Below are positions 31,992-43,755 of a DNA stretch of 64,000 nt, in pieces. Within the stretch, counting starts at the first letter, position 1; every line of letters begins with the position of its first letter. This stretch comes from Staphylococcus sp. GSSP0090 (GTDB lineage: Bacteria > Bacillota > Bacilli > Staphylococcales > Staphylococcaceae): positions 1 through 64,000 of the forward strand of contig NZ_JACBFD010000008.1 of the NCBI RefSeq assembly GCF_013391405.1, given 5' to 3'. Both the position numbers and the translations under genes were made by a program. The notes beneath the pieces are model-generated. The model was not told the DNA's origin. It saw only the letters and a list, made by a program, of their open reading frames with translations, and made no database searches.

Positions 31992-32552
31992 TTATGATTT
32001 CAATTCAGTTTGAAATTTTTGAGCAGGGGCAGTTGCTTGTGTATAAAATATAATCCCTTCTTCTGTATCTTCAATGAGTTGAACATGTTTATTCATTAAA
32101 CCAGTAAGGAAGTACATATCCATCACACAATATCCTATATGAAAACATGCAATAAAGATAATAGATGAATAAGAAAAAAACGAAAATATGATAAATAATA
32201 CACTTGTGATAATGACTAACGGGGCTAACATAATTGTGATGTATTGCCACTTCTTAAAATAAACATTGGGCATATGTGTTGTCAGTAAACCTGATTTAAG
32301 TCGATACGTAGGTTTATGACCTTTAGACATGACTCTGAACATAATATTGTGAATAAATTCATGTAAGAAATAAACTGCTGCAAAACCAGCAATACCAAAA
32401 ATAATATTATAAATAATGTTTTGCTCTATAATATGGGTCATAGAATATGCCATTTTATAAGAAATCAAAATGCTAATCATCACAATAGTTAATTGAAATA
32501 AAATAAAACCTTCAACTGCTTTCTTATTAGAAAACAAATCAATTTTAAACAT
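31992..32552 (-). CDS. DUF3267 membrane protein with HEFIH zinc-protease-like motif
   Basis: This 186-residue membrane protein has four hydrophobic segments (about 15-35, 45-62, 100-125, 127-150). The HExxH motif (LHEFIHNIMF, about residues 64-73) lies at the end of the second segment. That is the DUF3267 pattern, which is related to site-2-protease-like putative metallopeptidases. Whether it cleaves anything is unknown. GGAGG precedes the ATG. It is transcribed alone, and its terminator is the long hairpin at 31887. The 230 bases between its start and rlmD show nothing else. Confidence 0.75.
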   Translation of the reverse strand: MFKIDLFSNKKAVEGFILFQLTIVMISILISYKMAYSMTHIIEQNIIYNIIFGIAGFAAVYFLHEFIHNIMFRVMSKGHKPTYRLKSGLLTTHMPNVYFKKWQYITIMLAPLVIITSVLFIIFSFFSYSSIIFIACFHIGYCVMDMYFLTGLMNKHVQLIEDTEEGIIFYTQATAPAQKFQTELKS

Positions 32553-32783
32553 TAGACGCCCTCCTCGTCACTCGTTATTAACTAGAGTATACAACGATTA
32601 TCACCACGATTAAAGGGGTTAGAGCGAAAGTAAGTTGCCTGTAATTAAATTTTAACAAACTTACTCATTTTGCAATATTTTGCAATGTTTAGCAAACAAA
32701 TTATTAATTAATTTTACACAAGTCATATACTTCAAAACATATAGCTGATAAATAACGCATTTCCTACTTCAATGCATTATATA

Positions 32784-34145
32784 CTATATACGTTCAAATT
32801 GTGCCACTGTTTCTACATGCGTCGTATGTGGAAACATATCAACAGGTGTAATCTGTGTTAACTTATATTGAGTTGCTAATAATTGTGCATCACGCTGCTG
32901 CGTAGATGGGTTACATGAAATGTAGACAATTTTTCGAGGGTTTAGCTCTAATAATGTCTTCAAAAATGTTTCGTCACAGCCCTTTCTAGGTGGATCAACC
33001 ATTACAACATCTGGTCTTATACCTTCTGCTTTCCATTTTAAGATAACTTCTTCTGCCTTACCACAGACAAAAGTAGTATTTTCAAATTGGTTTATAGTCG
33101 CATTTTGTTGTGCATCTATTATGGCTTCTGGCACGACTTCGACGCCATAGACATGTTTTGCTTTGGGCGCCATATATAAACCAATCGTACCAATACCACA
33201 ATAAGTATCCAACACCGTTTCTTCTCCTTGCAATTCAGCATAGTCAATTGCACGTTGATATAATTTTTCAGTTTGTATCGAGTTGATTTGATAAAATGAT
33301 TGATCATTAATCTTAAATGTAACATCAGACAATGTATCAACGATCTCATCTTTGCCGTAAAGCGTGTAAGAGTTTTGACCCATTATCACGTTAGAATGGG
33401 TATCATTCACATTATGTTTTATACTCACTATATCTGGAAAGTGATTGCGTAATCGTTGAGTTAACACATCACTTTGTTTGAATTTTTTGCCATTCGTTAC
33501 AAAGATGACCATGAGTTCTCTTGAATGATGGCCCGTTCTTATGACTACATGACGCATTAAACCTTGCTTCTTACGTTCATTATAAACACTAATATTTAAT
33601 TCATTAAACCATGCTTTAAGCTTATTGATAACTTCTTGATGTAATTGGTCTTGAATCAAACATTCATCCATATCAATAATATCGTGGCTACGTTGGCGAT
33701 AAAATCCTGTAATGACTTTATGTGCATTATTTTTACCCACTGGTATTTGGGATTTATTTCTATAATACCAAGGATTTTCCATGCCAATCGTGTCATGAAT
33801 GACTGTATCTTTAAAGCCAGCTTTACGTTTAAACAAATTCACAACTTGCTCTTTTTTCATATTTAATTGTGCTTGATATGTCATATGCTGTAACTGACAT
33901 CCACCACATTTATAATAATATATACATGGTGGTTCTACACGGTCATTACTTTTTTCTTTAATTTCAATCAGTTTACCAATTGCAAAATTCTTTTTAACTT
34001 TAATTACTTTAAATTCGATCACTTCATCAATGAGTGCATTCGGGACAAAAATTGGATAACGGTCAAATTTTACGACACCATGACCTTCATGTGTTAAATC
34101 AATCACTGTTCCTTCAATCACTTCATTTTTTTGTATTGCATTCAT
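32784..34145 (-). CDS. rlmD: 23S rRNA (uracil-C5)-methyltransferase RlmD (RumA)
   Basis: This SAM-dependent enzyme methylates C5 of a conserved 23S rRNA uridine (U1939 in E. coli numbering). The 453-residue protein has an N-terminal TRAM domain (GTVIDLTHEGHGVVKFD), iron-sulphur cysteines in CIYYYKCGGCQLQHM, the SAM region LDTYCGIGTIGLYMA, motif VMVDPPRKGCD and the catalytic cysteine in VYISCNPSTQQRD. In Gram-positives one enzyme may modify two sites (RlmCD), so the exact target is not settled. GGGGTGA precedes the ATG. It follows dgkB across a hairpin. Confidence 0.9.
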   Translation of the reverse strand: MNAIQKNEVIEGTVIDLTHEGHGVVKFDRYPIFVPNALIDEVIEFKVIKVKKNFAIGKLIEIKEKSNDRVEPPCIYYYKCGGCQLQHMTYQAQLNMKKEQVVNLFKRKAGFKDTVIHDTIGMENPWYYRNKSQIPVGKNNAHKVITGFYRQRSHDIIDMDECLIQDQLHQEVINKLKAWFNELNISVYNERKKQGLMRHVVIRTGHHSRELMVIFVTNGKKFKQSDVLTQRLRNHFPDIVSIKHNVNDTHSNVIMGQNSYTLYGKDEIVDTLSDVTFKINDQSFYQINSIQTEKLYQRAIDYAELQGEETVLDTYCGIGTIGLYMAPKAKHVYGVEVVPEAIIDAQQNATINQFENTTFVCGKAEEVILKWKAEGIRPDVVMVDPPRKGCDETFLKTLLELNPRKIVYISCNPSTQQRDAQLLATQYKLTQITPVDMFPHTTHVETVAQFERI

Positions 34146-34163
34146 TACTTCACCCCATATTAA

Positions 34164-34196
34164 AAGAGGTTAGGGTGTATGTTGGCTGACCTAACC
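34164..34196 (-). terminator. Hairpin between dgkB and rlmD
   Basis: A perfect 9-bp stem (GAGGTTAGG / CCTAACCTC) with a 15-base loop is followed on the minus strand by TTTTAATATGGGG, immediately before rlmD's ribosome binding site. It may be a partial terminator or attenuator. Confidence 0.5.
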
Positions 34197-34230
34197 TCGT
34201 AGTTTAATCTAAATCGTATATTTATTTATA

Positions 34231-35148
34231 TCACTGTTCTATAATTTCATCATTTTTAATATCATTTGGTGTGAAAACTTCAATATGTTGTTTCAAGTTT
34301 AAAAAATTACCAGGTAGTTTGCCTCCATACTCACCATCTACATTTAATTGCATATCAGTAAATGATGAAATACTAATGGATTCAGCCTTTTTATAATGGA
34401 CTTTAGGGTGCTTTGTATGTTCACCTCTTGAGGCTAATGTCATGATATGGCCTAATTCAGCTAAATTCGCTTTTTCAACTATAATTAATGTAAAGTAGCC
34501 GTCGTCTAATTTAGCATCGGGTACTAACTTTTCAAAACCAGCCATTGAATTCGTAAGCCCTAATAAAAATAACATGGCTTCTCCTTGGAATACGTTATCA
34601 TCATATTCAATACGAATATCCACAGCTTTCATTTGAGGTAACATTTCAAAACCTTTTATATAATACGCGAATGGACCTACAATGGATTTCAACTTACTCG
34701 GTGTTTCATATGATACTTGAGTCAGTTGTCCGCCTGCAGCTAAATTAATAAAATAACGACTATTCATCTTACCAATATCCACACGTGTCAAATGTCCTTC
34801 GATAATAACATCTATCGCACTCATAATATCTGTAGGTAAATGTAACGCACGACCAAAATCATTTACAGTCCCCATCGGTATAATACCTAAGCTCGGTCTG
34901 TTCGGCTTTTCAGCAATACCATTAATGACTTCATTTAAAGTACCGTCTCCACCAGCTGCGATAAGTACATCGTAATTTTGTTCTAAACTACGTGCCGCTT
35001 CAGTCGTTGCGTCGCCTACTTTTTCTGTGGCATATGCACTTGTTTCAAATCCAGCTTTTTCTAATTTAATTAAAACATCTGGTAATGTACGTTTAAATAA
35101 TTCCTTTCCAGATGTCGGATTATAAATGATTCTAGCTCTTTTTCTCAT
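34231..35148 (-). CDS. dgkB: Diacylglycerol kinase DgkB
   Basis: DgkB phosphorylates diacylglycerol, which is released when lipoteichoic acid is made, so it can re-enter phospholipid synthesis. The 305-residue protein has the lipid-kinase signature AAGGDGTLNEVINGI, the PMGTVNDFGRAL segment (binding of nucleotide), and a C-terminal beta-sandwich with LVPDAKLDDGYFTLIIV and LNVDGEYGG. It starts with a clear GAGGGAT ribosome binding site. It is transcribed toward rlmD. Confidence 0.93.
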   Translation of the reverse strand: MRKRARIIYNPTSGKELFKRTLPDVLIKLEKAGFETSAYATEKVGDATTEAARSLEQNYDVLIAAGGDGTLNEVINGIAEKPNRPSLGIIPMGTVNDFGRALHLPTDIMSAIDVIIEGHLTRVDIGKMNSRYFINLAAGGQLTQVSYETPSKLKSIVGPFAYYIKGFEMLPQMKAVDIRIEYDDNVFQGEAMLFLLGLTNSMAGFEKLVPDAKLDDGYFTLIIVEKANLAELGHIMTLASRGEHTKHPKVHYKKAESISISSFTDMQLNVDGEYGGKLPGNFLNLKQHIEVFTPNDIKNDEIIEQ

Positions 35149-35257
35149 AATTTATCCCTCTACTTCGTATACTCATTACCTATATTATATGATTTACATA
35201 GATGTTAAAAGCATTTTAGGTTAAATTCTAAAGAAAATATTTAAAGTCCATCGCATT

Positions 35258-35298
35258 TAAAAGACCCTGCAGCATAATTTTATGCTACAGGGTCTTTT
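35258..35298 (-). terminator. Terminator after gatB
   Basis: AAAAGACCCTG and AGCATA pair with TATGCT and CAGGGTCTTTT across a short loop, with A/T runs on both sides. Confidence 0.85.
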
Positions 35299-35308
35299 AT
35301 ATATTGAA

Positions 35309-36736
35309 TTATCGTTTATCCAATTCTTGTTTTAATAATTGGTTAACTAATTGTGGATTTGCTTGACCTTTAGAGGCTTTCATAATTTGTCCAACTAAGA
35401 AGCCCATAGCCTTACCTTTACCATTTTTGTAATCTTCAACAGATTGTTCGTTATTATCCAATGCTTCATTTACAAATTTAAGCAGTGTTGCTTCGTCAGA
35501 TATTTGCACTAAGCCTTTATCTTCCATAATTTGTTTTGCATCCCCGCCATTTTCAGCAAGTTCAGGGAATACTTTTTTAGCAATCTTACTGCTCATTGTG
35601 CCATCTTCAATTAATTTAATCATACCAGCTAAGTTTTCTGGTGTTAACTTAGTATCTAACAAATCAATTTGATTTTTATTTAAATATTCGTTTACGCCAC
35701 CCATTAACCAGTTTGATGTCAATTTAACATCTGCACCTTCTGCAACTGCGCCTTCAAAGAAATCAGACATTTCTTTTGTAAGCGTAAGTACATGTGCATC
35801 ATATGCAGGCAAACCGTATTGGTTTACATACTTTTCTTTTCTTTCATCTGGTAATTCAGGAATTGTTTGACGAACACGTTCTTTCCACGCTTCATCTACA
35901 AATAAAGGCACAATATCTGGTTCTGGGAAATAACGGTAATCGTCAGATCCTTCTTTAACACGCATTAATAACGTCTTACCATTTGACTCATCAAATCGAC
36001 GTGTTTCTTGTAGAATTTCTCCACCATTTAATAATTCTTCTTCTTGACGTTTTTCCTCGTATTCAAGCCCTTTACGAACATATGTAAAGGAGTTTAAGTT
36101 TTTCAATTCAGCTTTAGTTCCGAATTCTTCTTGACCATACGGGCGTAATGAAATATTGGCATCACAACGTAATGAACCTTCTTCCATTTTACAATCTGAA
36201 ACGCCAGTATATTGTATGATTGAACGCAGTTTTTCCAAGTATGCATATGCTTCTTGAGGAGAGCGAATATCTGGTTCAGACACAATTTCAATTAATGGTG
36301 TACCTTGTCTATTTAAATCTACTAAAGAATAACCATCTTTATGAGTTGATTTACCAGCATCTTCTTCCATGTGTAAACGCGTAATACCAATGCGTTTTGT
36401 TTCACCATCAACTTCGATGTCAATATAACCATTTTCACCGATTGGTTGGTCAAATTGTGAAATTTGGTAAGCTTTTGGATTATCTGGGTAAAAATAGTTT
36501 TTACGGTCAAATTTAGATTCCGTAGCAATTTCCATGTTTAAAGCCATTGAAGCTCTCATAGCCCAATCAACAGCACGTCTATTTACAACTGGTAAGACGC
36601 CTGGATATGCTAGGTCGATAACGTTTGTGTTTGAGTTCGGTTTTGCTCCAAAATGCGCTGGTGCTGGAGAAAACATTTTAGAATCTGTTTTTAACTCAAC
36701 GTGGACTTCTAGTCCGATAACTGTTTCAAAATGCAT
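35309..36736 (-). CDS. gatB: Asp-tRNA(Asn)/Glu-tRNA(Gln) amidotransferase subunit B
   Basis: GatB binds and phosphorylates mischarged Glu-tRNA(Gln) or Asp-tRNA(Asn), and ammonia from GatA converts it to the amide. The 475-residue protein has the kinase core [38 protein letters not shown] and [17 protein letters not shown], and the C-terminal YqeY-like tRNA-binding domain. ATG 36736 gives the same length as the S. aureus protein. It is the last gene of gatC-gatA-gatB, 12 bases after gatA. Confidence 0.97.
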   Translation of the reverse strand: MHFETVIGLEVHVELKTDSKMFSPAPAHFGAKPNSNTNVIDLAYPGVLPVVNRRAVDWAMRASMALNMEIATESKFDRKNYFYPDNPKAYQISQFDQPIGENGYIDIEVDGETKRIGITRLHMEEDAGKSTHKDGYSLVDLNRQGTPLIEIVSEPDIRSPQEAYAYLEKLRSIIQYTGVSDCKMEEGSLRCDANISLRPYGQEEFGTKAELKNLNSFTYVRKGLEYEEKRQEEELLNGGEILQETRRFDESNGKTLLMRVKEGSDDYRYFPEPDIVPLFVDEAWKERVRQTIPELPDERKEKYVNQYGLPAYDAHVLTLTKEMSDFFEGAVAEGADVKLTSNWLMGGVNEYLNKNQIDLLDTKLTPENLAGMIKLIEDGTMSSKIAKKVFPELAENGGDAKQIMEDKGLVQISDEATLLKFVNEALDNNEQSVEDYKNGKGKAMGFLVGQIMKASKGQANPQLVNQLLKQELDKR

Positions 36737-36748
36737 GATTTCCACTCC

Positions 36749-38206
36749 TTATAGTTTTTCGTATTCATTATGAAAATTAAATTTTGTTTCATATTGGTAA
36801 GCGACACGATATAATGTTTTTTCATCAAATGGTTTACCTATAAATTGTAAACCAATTGGACGACCATTTGATTGACCACAAGGAACAGAAATACCTGGTA
36901 AACCAGCTAAATTAACTGGTGTTGTTAATAAATCGTTCGCATACATAGTAAGTGGATCATCGATTTCATCACCTAAATTGAATGCTGTTGTAGGTGTAGT
37001 TGGTCCAACGACAACATCATAATTCTCAAATATACGGTTGAAATCATCTTTGATTAATGTTCTAACTTTTTGTGATTTTTTATAAAATGCATCATAATAA
37101 CCAGAACTTAACGCAAATGTACCTAGGAAGATACGGCGTTTCACTTCTTCGCCAAAGCCTTCACTTCTAGACATTTTGTATAATTCTTCTAATGAGTTCG
37201 CTTCTGGAGAATGATATCCATATCTAATGCCATCGAAACGAGACAAGTTTGAAGAAGCTTCAGAAGATGCAATTACATAATAAGATGGAATACCATATTT
37301 CGTATTCGGTAATGATACTTCTTCTACTGTGGCACCAAGTTCTCTTAAAGTTTCGACTGCTTCTTTTACAGATGCTTTAACTTCATCAGAAACACCTTCA
37401 CCTAAATATTCTGTTGGTAGTGCAATTTTCAATCCTTTAATATCTTTACCGATATCAGATGTGTAATCAGCATCTTCAACTGGCGCGCTTGTTGAATCAT
37501 TTTCATCTACCCCAGTAATTGCTTCCAACACTAATGCATTGTCTTTAACTGTACGTGTTAATGGTCCAATTTGATCTAATGATGATGCAAAGGCTACTAG
37601 ACCAAAACGTGATACACGGCCATATGTTGGTTTCAAACCGACAATTCCACAATAAGCTGCTGGTTGACGAATTGAACCACCAGTATCAGAACCTAAACTA
37701 AACGGCACTAATCCTGCAGCAACTGCAGCGGCAGAACCACCTGAAGAACCACCAGGTACTGCTGTATGATCAAAAGGATTTACTGTTTTTTTGTAATAAG
37801 ATGTTTCTGTAGAACCACCCATTGCAAATTCATCCATATTTAATTTACCTATAAGTACAGCTTGTTCATTACGTAATTTATTCATCACAGTCGATTCATA
37901 AATTGGGACAAAGCCCTCTAACATTTTACTAGCACATGTTGTTTCCACGCCTTCAGTAATAATGTTATCTTTTATACCCATTGGAATACCAAATAATTTA
38001 CCTTCCATTTGGTCTTTCGCCTGTAATTCATCTAACTCTTGTGCTTTTTTAATAGCGTTTTCTTTATCTAATGCAAGAAATGATTTGATTGTTGGATCAG
38101 TTTCTTCAATTGCATCATAAATATCACTTACAACTTTTGAAGGTGTAATTTCTTTGTTTTTAATTAAGTTGATCAAATTCTCAACAGATTCATAACGGAT
38201 GGTCAT
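36749..38206 (-). CDS. gatA: Asp-tRNA(Asn)/Glu-tRNA(Gln) amidotransferase subunit A
   Basis: GatA is the glutaminase (amidase signature family) that feeds ammonia to GatB. The 485-residue protein has the Ser-cisSer-Lys triad region: GIKDNI for lysine, [14 protein letters not shown] for cis-serine, and [14 protein letters not shown] for the nucleophile. ATG 38206 ([11 protein letters not shown]) lies one base after the gatC stop and gives the family length. Confidence 0.97.
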   Translation of the reverse strand: MTIRYESVENLINLIKNKEITPSKVVSDIYDAIEETDPTIKSFLALDKENAIKKAQELDELQAKDQMEGKLFGIPMGIKDNIITEGVETTCASKMLEGFVPIYESTVMNKLRNEQAVLIGKLNMDEFAMGGSTETSYYKKTVNPFDHTAVPGGSSGGSAAAVAAGLVPFSLGSDTGGSIRQPAAYCGIVGLKPTYGRVSRFGLVAFASSLDQIGPLTRTVKDNALVLEAITGVDENDSTSAPVEDADYTSDIGKDIKGLKIALPTEYLGEGVSDEVKASVKEAVETLRELGATVEEVSLPNTKYGIPSYYVIASSEASSNLSRFDGIRYGYHSPEANSLEELYKMSRSEGFGEEVKRRIFLGTFALSSGYYDAFYKKSQKVRTLIKDDFNRIFENYDVVVGPTTPTTAFNLGDEIDDPLTMYANDLLTTPVNLAGLPGISVPCGQSNGRPIGLQFIGKPFDEKTLYRVAYQYETKFNFHNEYEKL

Positions 38207-38207
38207 C

Positions 38208-38510
38208 TTAAGCGTCCTCCTCATTCATGATAGATGGTACTTTAAACTGTCCATCTTCCGTCTCTTTAGCATTTTTTAATGCAAGCTCTTGAGGGATGCC
38301 CTCGATTGCTTTATCTTCACGTAATACATTTTGTAAATCTAGTACGTGATATGTTGGTTCAATTTCACTCGTATCCGCTGTATCTATTTGATTAGCAAAA
38401 TTTAAAATGCTTTCTAATGTATTTTGCATTTCAGTAGTTTCATCTTCAGTAATTTGAAGTCTTGCTAAATTTGCTATATGTTCAACTTCTTCTCGTGTAA
38501 CTTTAGCCAT
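38208..38510 (-). CDS. gatC: Asp-tRNA(Asn)/Glu-tRNA(Gln) amidotransferase subunit C
   Basis: GatC is the small stabilising subunit of the amidotransferase. The 100-residue protein has the family start [17 protein letters not shown] and the LRED segment. It is the first gene of the operon, preceded by AAGGAGG. All three subunits are complete, so the organism makes Gln-tRNA (and perhaps Asn-tRNA) by the indirect route. Confidence 0.96.
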   Translation of the reverse strand: MAKVTREEVEHIANLARLQITEDETTEMQNTLESILNFANQIDTADTSEIEPTYHVLDLQNVLREDKAIEGIPQELALKNAKETEDGQFKVPSIMNEEDA

Positions 38511-38886
38511 TAAATAAAAGCCTCCTTTTTACTCATTCATTACAAAATTGTACCAAAATTTCGTTGAAAAATCTAAGTTTTTCAATAATAACAGTAAATT
38601 AAACCTATTATTTTTATTATTCACTTATCGCTTATCCTTTAAAAATGGGTTGTTTTTTCGATTTCCTGATATAGCACCAACATCCTACATCACGAAAATG
38701 TATAATAACTCATTACTTTTTATATTTCGTGTAACTATACATTAAAAATATGAAAACGCTTAACCATCCTTGATTTAATGTAATTTTTCCTTTCGAATAA
38801 AATAATGCTACTCTATTTATAAATTACATTGTATAATAATTCATGTAACACAATTAAATATTTTAAAACAAAGGGAGATGAGGACT
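38511..38886. other. Intergenic region between gatC and putP
   Basis: This 376-base gap separates divergent genes. It carries the gatC promoter region on the left and a cre-like site (38751-38764) toward putP. It is about 75% A+T. A TATAAT at 38832-38837 could be a putP -10 box, but I find no well-spaced -35. No small gene with a convincing ribosome binding site is seen. Confidence 0.5.
38751..38764 (+). promoter_or_regulatory. Putative CcpA operator (cre) upstream of putP
   Basis: TGAAAACGCTTAAC matches the cre consensus TGWAANCGNTNWCA at all defined positions but the last two. It lies about 120 bases before the putP start. Carbon-catabolite control of proline use is known in staphylococci, so CcpA repression is a fair inference. 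Confidence 0.4.
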
Positions 38887-40422
38887 ATGCTGATATTAGG
38901 CACTTCATTAGCCAACCAAGTTCATGCAAGTTGGCAAACATATATAATGATTATTCTATATTTCATTATATTATTAGTTATTGGTTACTATGGATACAAA
39001 CAAGCTACAGGTAATTTAAGTGAATTTATGTTAGGTGGTAGAAGCATCGGTCCTTATGTTACTGCACTTTCAGCAGGTGCATCAGATATGAGTGGTTGGA
39101 TGATTATGGGGCTTCCAGGATCTGTTTATAGCACAGGATTATCTGCAATGTGGATCACTATTGGCCTTTCATTAGGTGCCTATATAAACTATTTTGTAGT
39201 TGCACCTCGATTACGTGTGTATACAGAATTAGCCGGTGATGCGATTACATTACCTGATTTTTTCAAAAACAGATTAAATGATCATAATAATTACATAAAG
39301 ATAATATCCGGATTGATTATTGTAGTCTTCTTCACGTTATATACACATTCAGGTTTTGTCTCAGGTGGTAAATTATTCGAAAGTGCTTTTGGTTTGAATT
39401 ATCATTGGGGATTATTAATTGTTGCATTTATTGTTATTTTCTATACATTTTTTGGTGGTTATCTTGCGGTTTCAATCACTGATTTCTTCCAAGGTGTCAT
39501 CATGTTGATTGCTATGGTGATGGTACCTATTGTAGCATTGACACAATTAAGTGGGCTCGATACTTTCAGACAGGTAGCAGAGATGAAACCAACAAATATG
39601 AATTTATTTAGGGGTACAACGGTTTTAGGTATTATCTCACTATTCGCTTGGGGATTAGGCTATTTTGGTCAACCGCATATTATCGTGCGATTTATGTCTA
39701 TAAAATCTCATAAATTATTACCTAAAGCGCGTAGATTGGGTATCAGCTGGATGGTCATTGGTTTATTAGGTGCTGTTGCAGTTGGTTTAACAGGGATTGC
39801 CTTTATTTCTGAACGAAATATTCAGTTAGAAGATCCTGAAACTTTATTTATCGTTATGAGTCAAATTCTGTTTCATCCCTTAGTTGGAGGCTTTTTACTG
39901 GCAGCCATTTTGGCAGCGATTATGAGTACAATTTCCTCCCAGTTGTTAGTAACTTCAAGTTCCTTAACTGAAGATTTTTATAAACTGTTTCGTGGCGAAG
40001 ATAAAGCAAAAGCACATGAAAAAGAGTTTGTAATGGTAGGTCGTTTATCAGTATTAATTGTAGCCATTGTAGCCATATGGATTGCTTGGTCACCTAACGA
40101 TACAATACTTAATTTAGTGGGTAATGCTTGGGCAGGATTTGGTGCAGCTTTTAGTCCATTAGTTATCTTCTCTCTGTATTGGAAAGGTTTATCTCGTACC
40201 GGTTCATTAGCTGGTATGATTACAGGCGCGTTGGTCGTCATTGTTTGGATTGTTTGGATTAAACCTTTAGCTTCAATCAATGAACTATTTGGTATGTATG
40301 AAATTATTCCTGGTTTCTTAGCAAGTGTGGTCACTACTTATTTTGTAAGTAAATACACTAAAAAACCTGGTTCATTTGTCACGCGTGACCTTGATAAAGT
40401 AAAACAAATCGTAAAAGAATAA
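38887..40422 (+). CDS. putP: Sodium/proline symporter PutP
   Basis: PutP takes up proline with Na+ and matters for osmoprotection and nutrition. The 511-residue protein of the SSS family has about 13 membrane segments. Signature stretches are [18 protein letters not shown], the [21 protein letters not shown] start and [24 protein letters not shown] 38887 is preferred because AAGGGAG lies right before an earlier ATG (38878), too close to it. It is transcribed alone and ends at a strong terminator. Confidence 0.95.
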   Translation: MLILGTSLANQVHASWQTYIMIILYFIILLVIGYYGYKQATGNLSEFMLGGRSIGPYVTALSAGASDMSGWMIMGLPGSVYSTGLSAMWITIGLSLGAYINYFVVAPRLRVYTELAGDAITLPDFFKNRLNDHNNYIKIISGLIIVVFFTLYTHSGFVSGGKLFESAFGLNYHWGLLIVAFIVIFYTFFGGYLAVSITDFFQGVIMLIAMVMVPIVALTQLSGLDTFRQVAEMKPTNMNLFRGTTVLGIISLFAWGLGYFGQPHIIVRFMSIKSHKLLPKARRLGISWMVIGLLGAVAVGLTGIAFISERNIQLEDPETLFIVMSQILFHPLVGGFLLAAILAAIMSTISSQLLVTSSSLTEDFYKLFRGEDKAKAHEKEFVMVGRLSVLIVAIVAIWIAWSPNDTILNLVGNAWAGFGAAFSPLVIFSLYWKGLSRTGSLAGMITGALVVIVWIVWIKPLASINELFGMYEIIPGFLASVVTTYFVSKYTKKPGSFVTRDLDKVKQIVKE

Positions 40423-40450
40423 TATAGTTATATGACGATTTAATCAATAT

Positions 40451-40505
40451 AATAACGCCATACTCGTTTTCACTATAAGTGAAATAAGTATGGCGTTATT
40501 TTTTA
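40451..40505. terminator. Bidirectional terminator between putP and camS
   Basis: AATAACGCCATACT pairs with AGTATGGCGTTATT (14 bp, perfect). The loop contains a smaller hairpin (TTTTCAC/GTGAAA), and seven T follow on the plus strand. Confidence 0.88.
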
Positions 40506-40527
40506 TTGAAGCCGATCATTAATTCGA

Positions 40528-41736
40528 CTAATTATTATTTTTATAAATATGAACTTGTGGTTCCTTATCGTCTTTGCTTTTACTGATAAGCGCCTTCGGA
40601 TTATTACCATCTTTAATATGGATTTCATATTCATCAATACCATCGAAGTATTTATCTGCTTGTTCTGTTACATATTGTGTGATACCAATTGTCTCAGCTT
40701 TACCATAATAATCTATAGGTAAATCTACAGATAATTGTTTCGCTTCTTTATTATCAAATTTAACTGTGCCTACAGCCTGAGTGAAATTATTAAAATAAGT
40801 CTGAAGGTTATCATTAAATTGCTTGAAATCAGAGTTTAAATTTTCATCAAGTTCTGCTGCTTCTTCAGACGGTAACAATGCTGTTTTTTGATTAATATCT
40901 TTCCAATCATTGATACGTGTCTTTCCATCTTCTACAGTAGTACCTGCGATAAATTCACCTGGTACGATAGAATTCTCACCAGATTGTTTATAAATAGCAA
41001 AGTGAATAGGTATTTCTTTCAAATCTTTGTTTTCTCTAACTCGAGAAAGTAATTCTTCTGCCATTTGTTTACCTTGTTTTTCAATTTCTTTATCATTTAG
41101 ATCCTTACTATACGTTTCTCCATCTTTCTCTTTTTGATAGTAATACGTACTATTCATAGCTAAACCTATTGTCATGCCTTTGATTTTTTTGCCTTTTGTA
41201 TCACCACTCGCATAAAAATCTTGTTCTAAAATATTAGACAAGTATGCAGGTGATTGTTCAGCAATTTTTTCAGGGTCTGTTTCACCTTTATGAGATGGAT
41301 TTAATCCCAGGTTTTCATTGGCTTTTTTCTCTTTTCGCTCACTTTCATCCATTTTATTAACTTCATCTTTGGTATATTTTGGATTTAGGAACGCATTAAT
41401 CATATCTTTATCTAAGTATTGTCCATCTTGATATAAGTAATCGTCTGTTGGGAATACACTTTTACTTAAATCTAACAAACCATTTTCAAAGTCTTCTCCA
41501 TTGTAACTATTCGCCATGTTGTCTTGTAATAATCCTCGTGCTTGGCTTTCTTTAAATGGTAAAATTGTTCTATAATTATCACCTTGCACATTTTTATCGG
41601 TAGCAATTTCTTTTACAGAACCAGACTCATTTTGTTGTTCTTTTTCATTAGATTGTTCTTTGGATTTTTCATCATTATTTCCACAAGCTGATAATACCAA
41701 AATTGCTGAGATGAATAGTATAATCGTTCGTTTCAT
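40528..41736 (-). CDS. camS: CamS family sex-pheromone-like lipoprotein
   Basis: This 402-residue surface lipoprotein has a lipoprotein signal peptide (residues 1-17) with lipobox LSAC (lipidated C18), then a charged, low-complexity stretch (18-50) and a globular domain. In S. aureus and E. faecalis the homologue's signal peptide is processed to the peptide pheromone cAM373. Here the seven residues before the cysteine are AILVLSA, similar in pattern to that pheromone. It is the last gene of pcrB-pcrA-ligA-camS, 12 bases after ligA. The role of the mature protein is unknown. Confidence 0.9.
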   Translation of the reverse strand: MKRTIILFISAILVLSACGNNDEKSKEQSNEKEQQNESGSVKEIATDKNVQGDNYRTILPFKESQARGLLQDNMANSYNGEDFENGLLDLSKSVFPTDDYLYQDGQYLDKDMINAFLNPKYTKDEVNKMDESERKEKKANENLGLNPSHKGETDPEKIAEQSPAYLSNILEQDFYASGDTKGKKIKGMTIGLAMNSTYYYQKEKDGETYSKDLNDKEIEKQGKQMAEELLSRVRENKDLKEIPIHFAIYKQSGENSIVPGEFIAGTTVEDGKTRINDWKDINQKTALLPSEEAAELDENLNSDFKQFNDNLQTYFNNFTQAVGTVKFDNKEAKQLSVDLPIDYYGKAETIGITQYVTEQADKYFDGIDEYEIHIKDGNNPKALISKSKDDKEPQVHIYKNNN

Positions 41737-41748
41737 GCATTATCTCCT

Positions 41749-43755
<2,007 letters not shown>

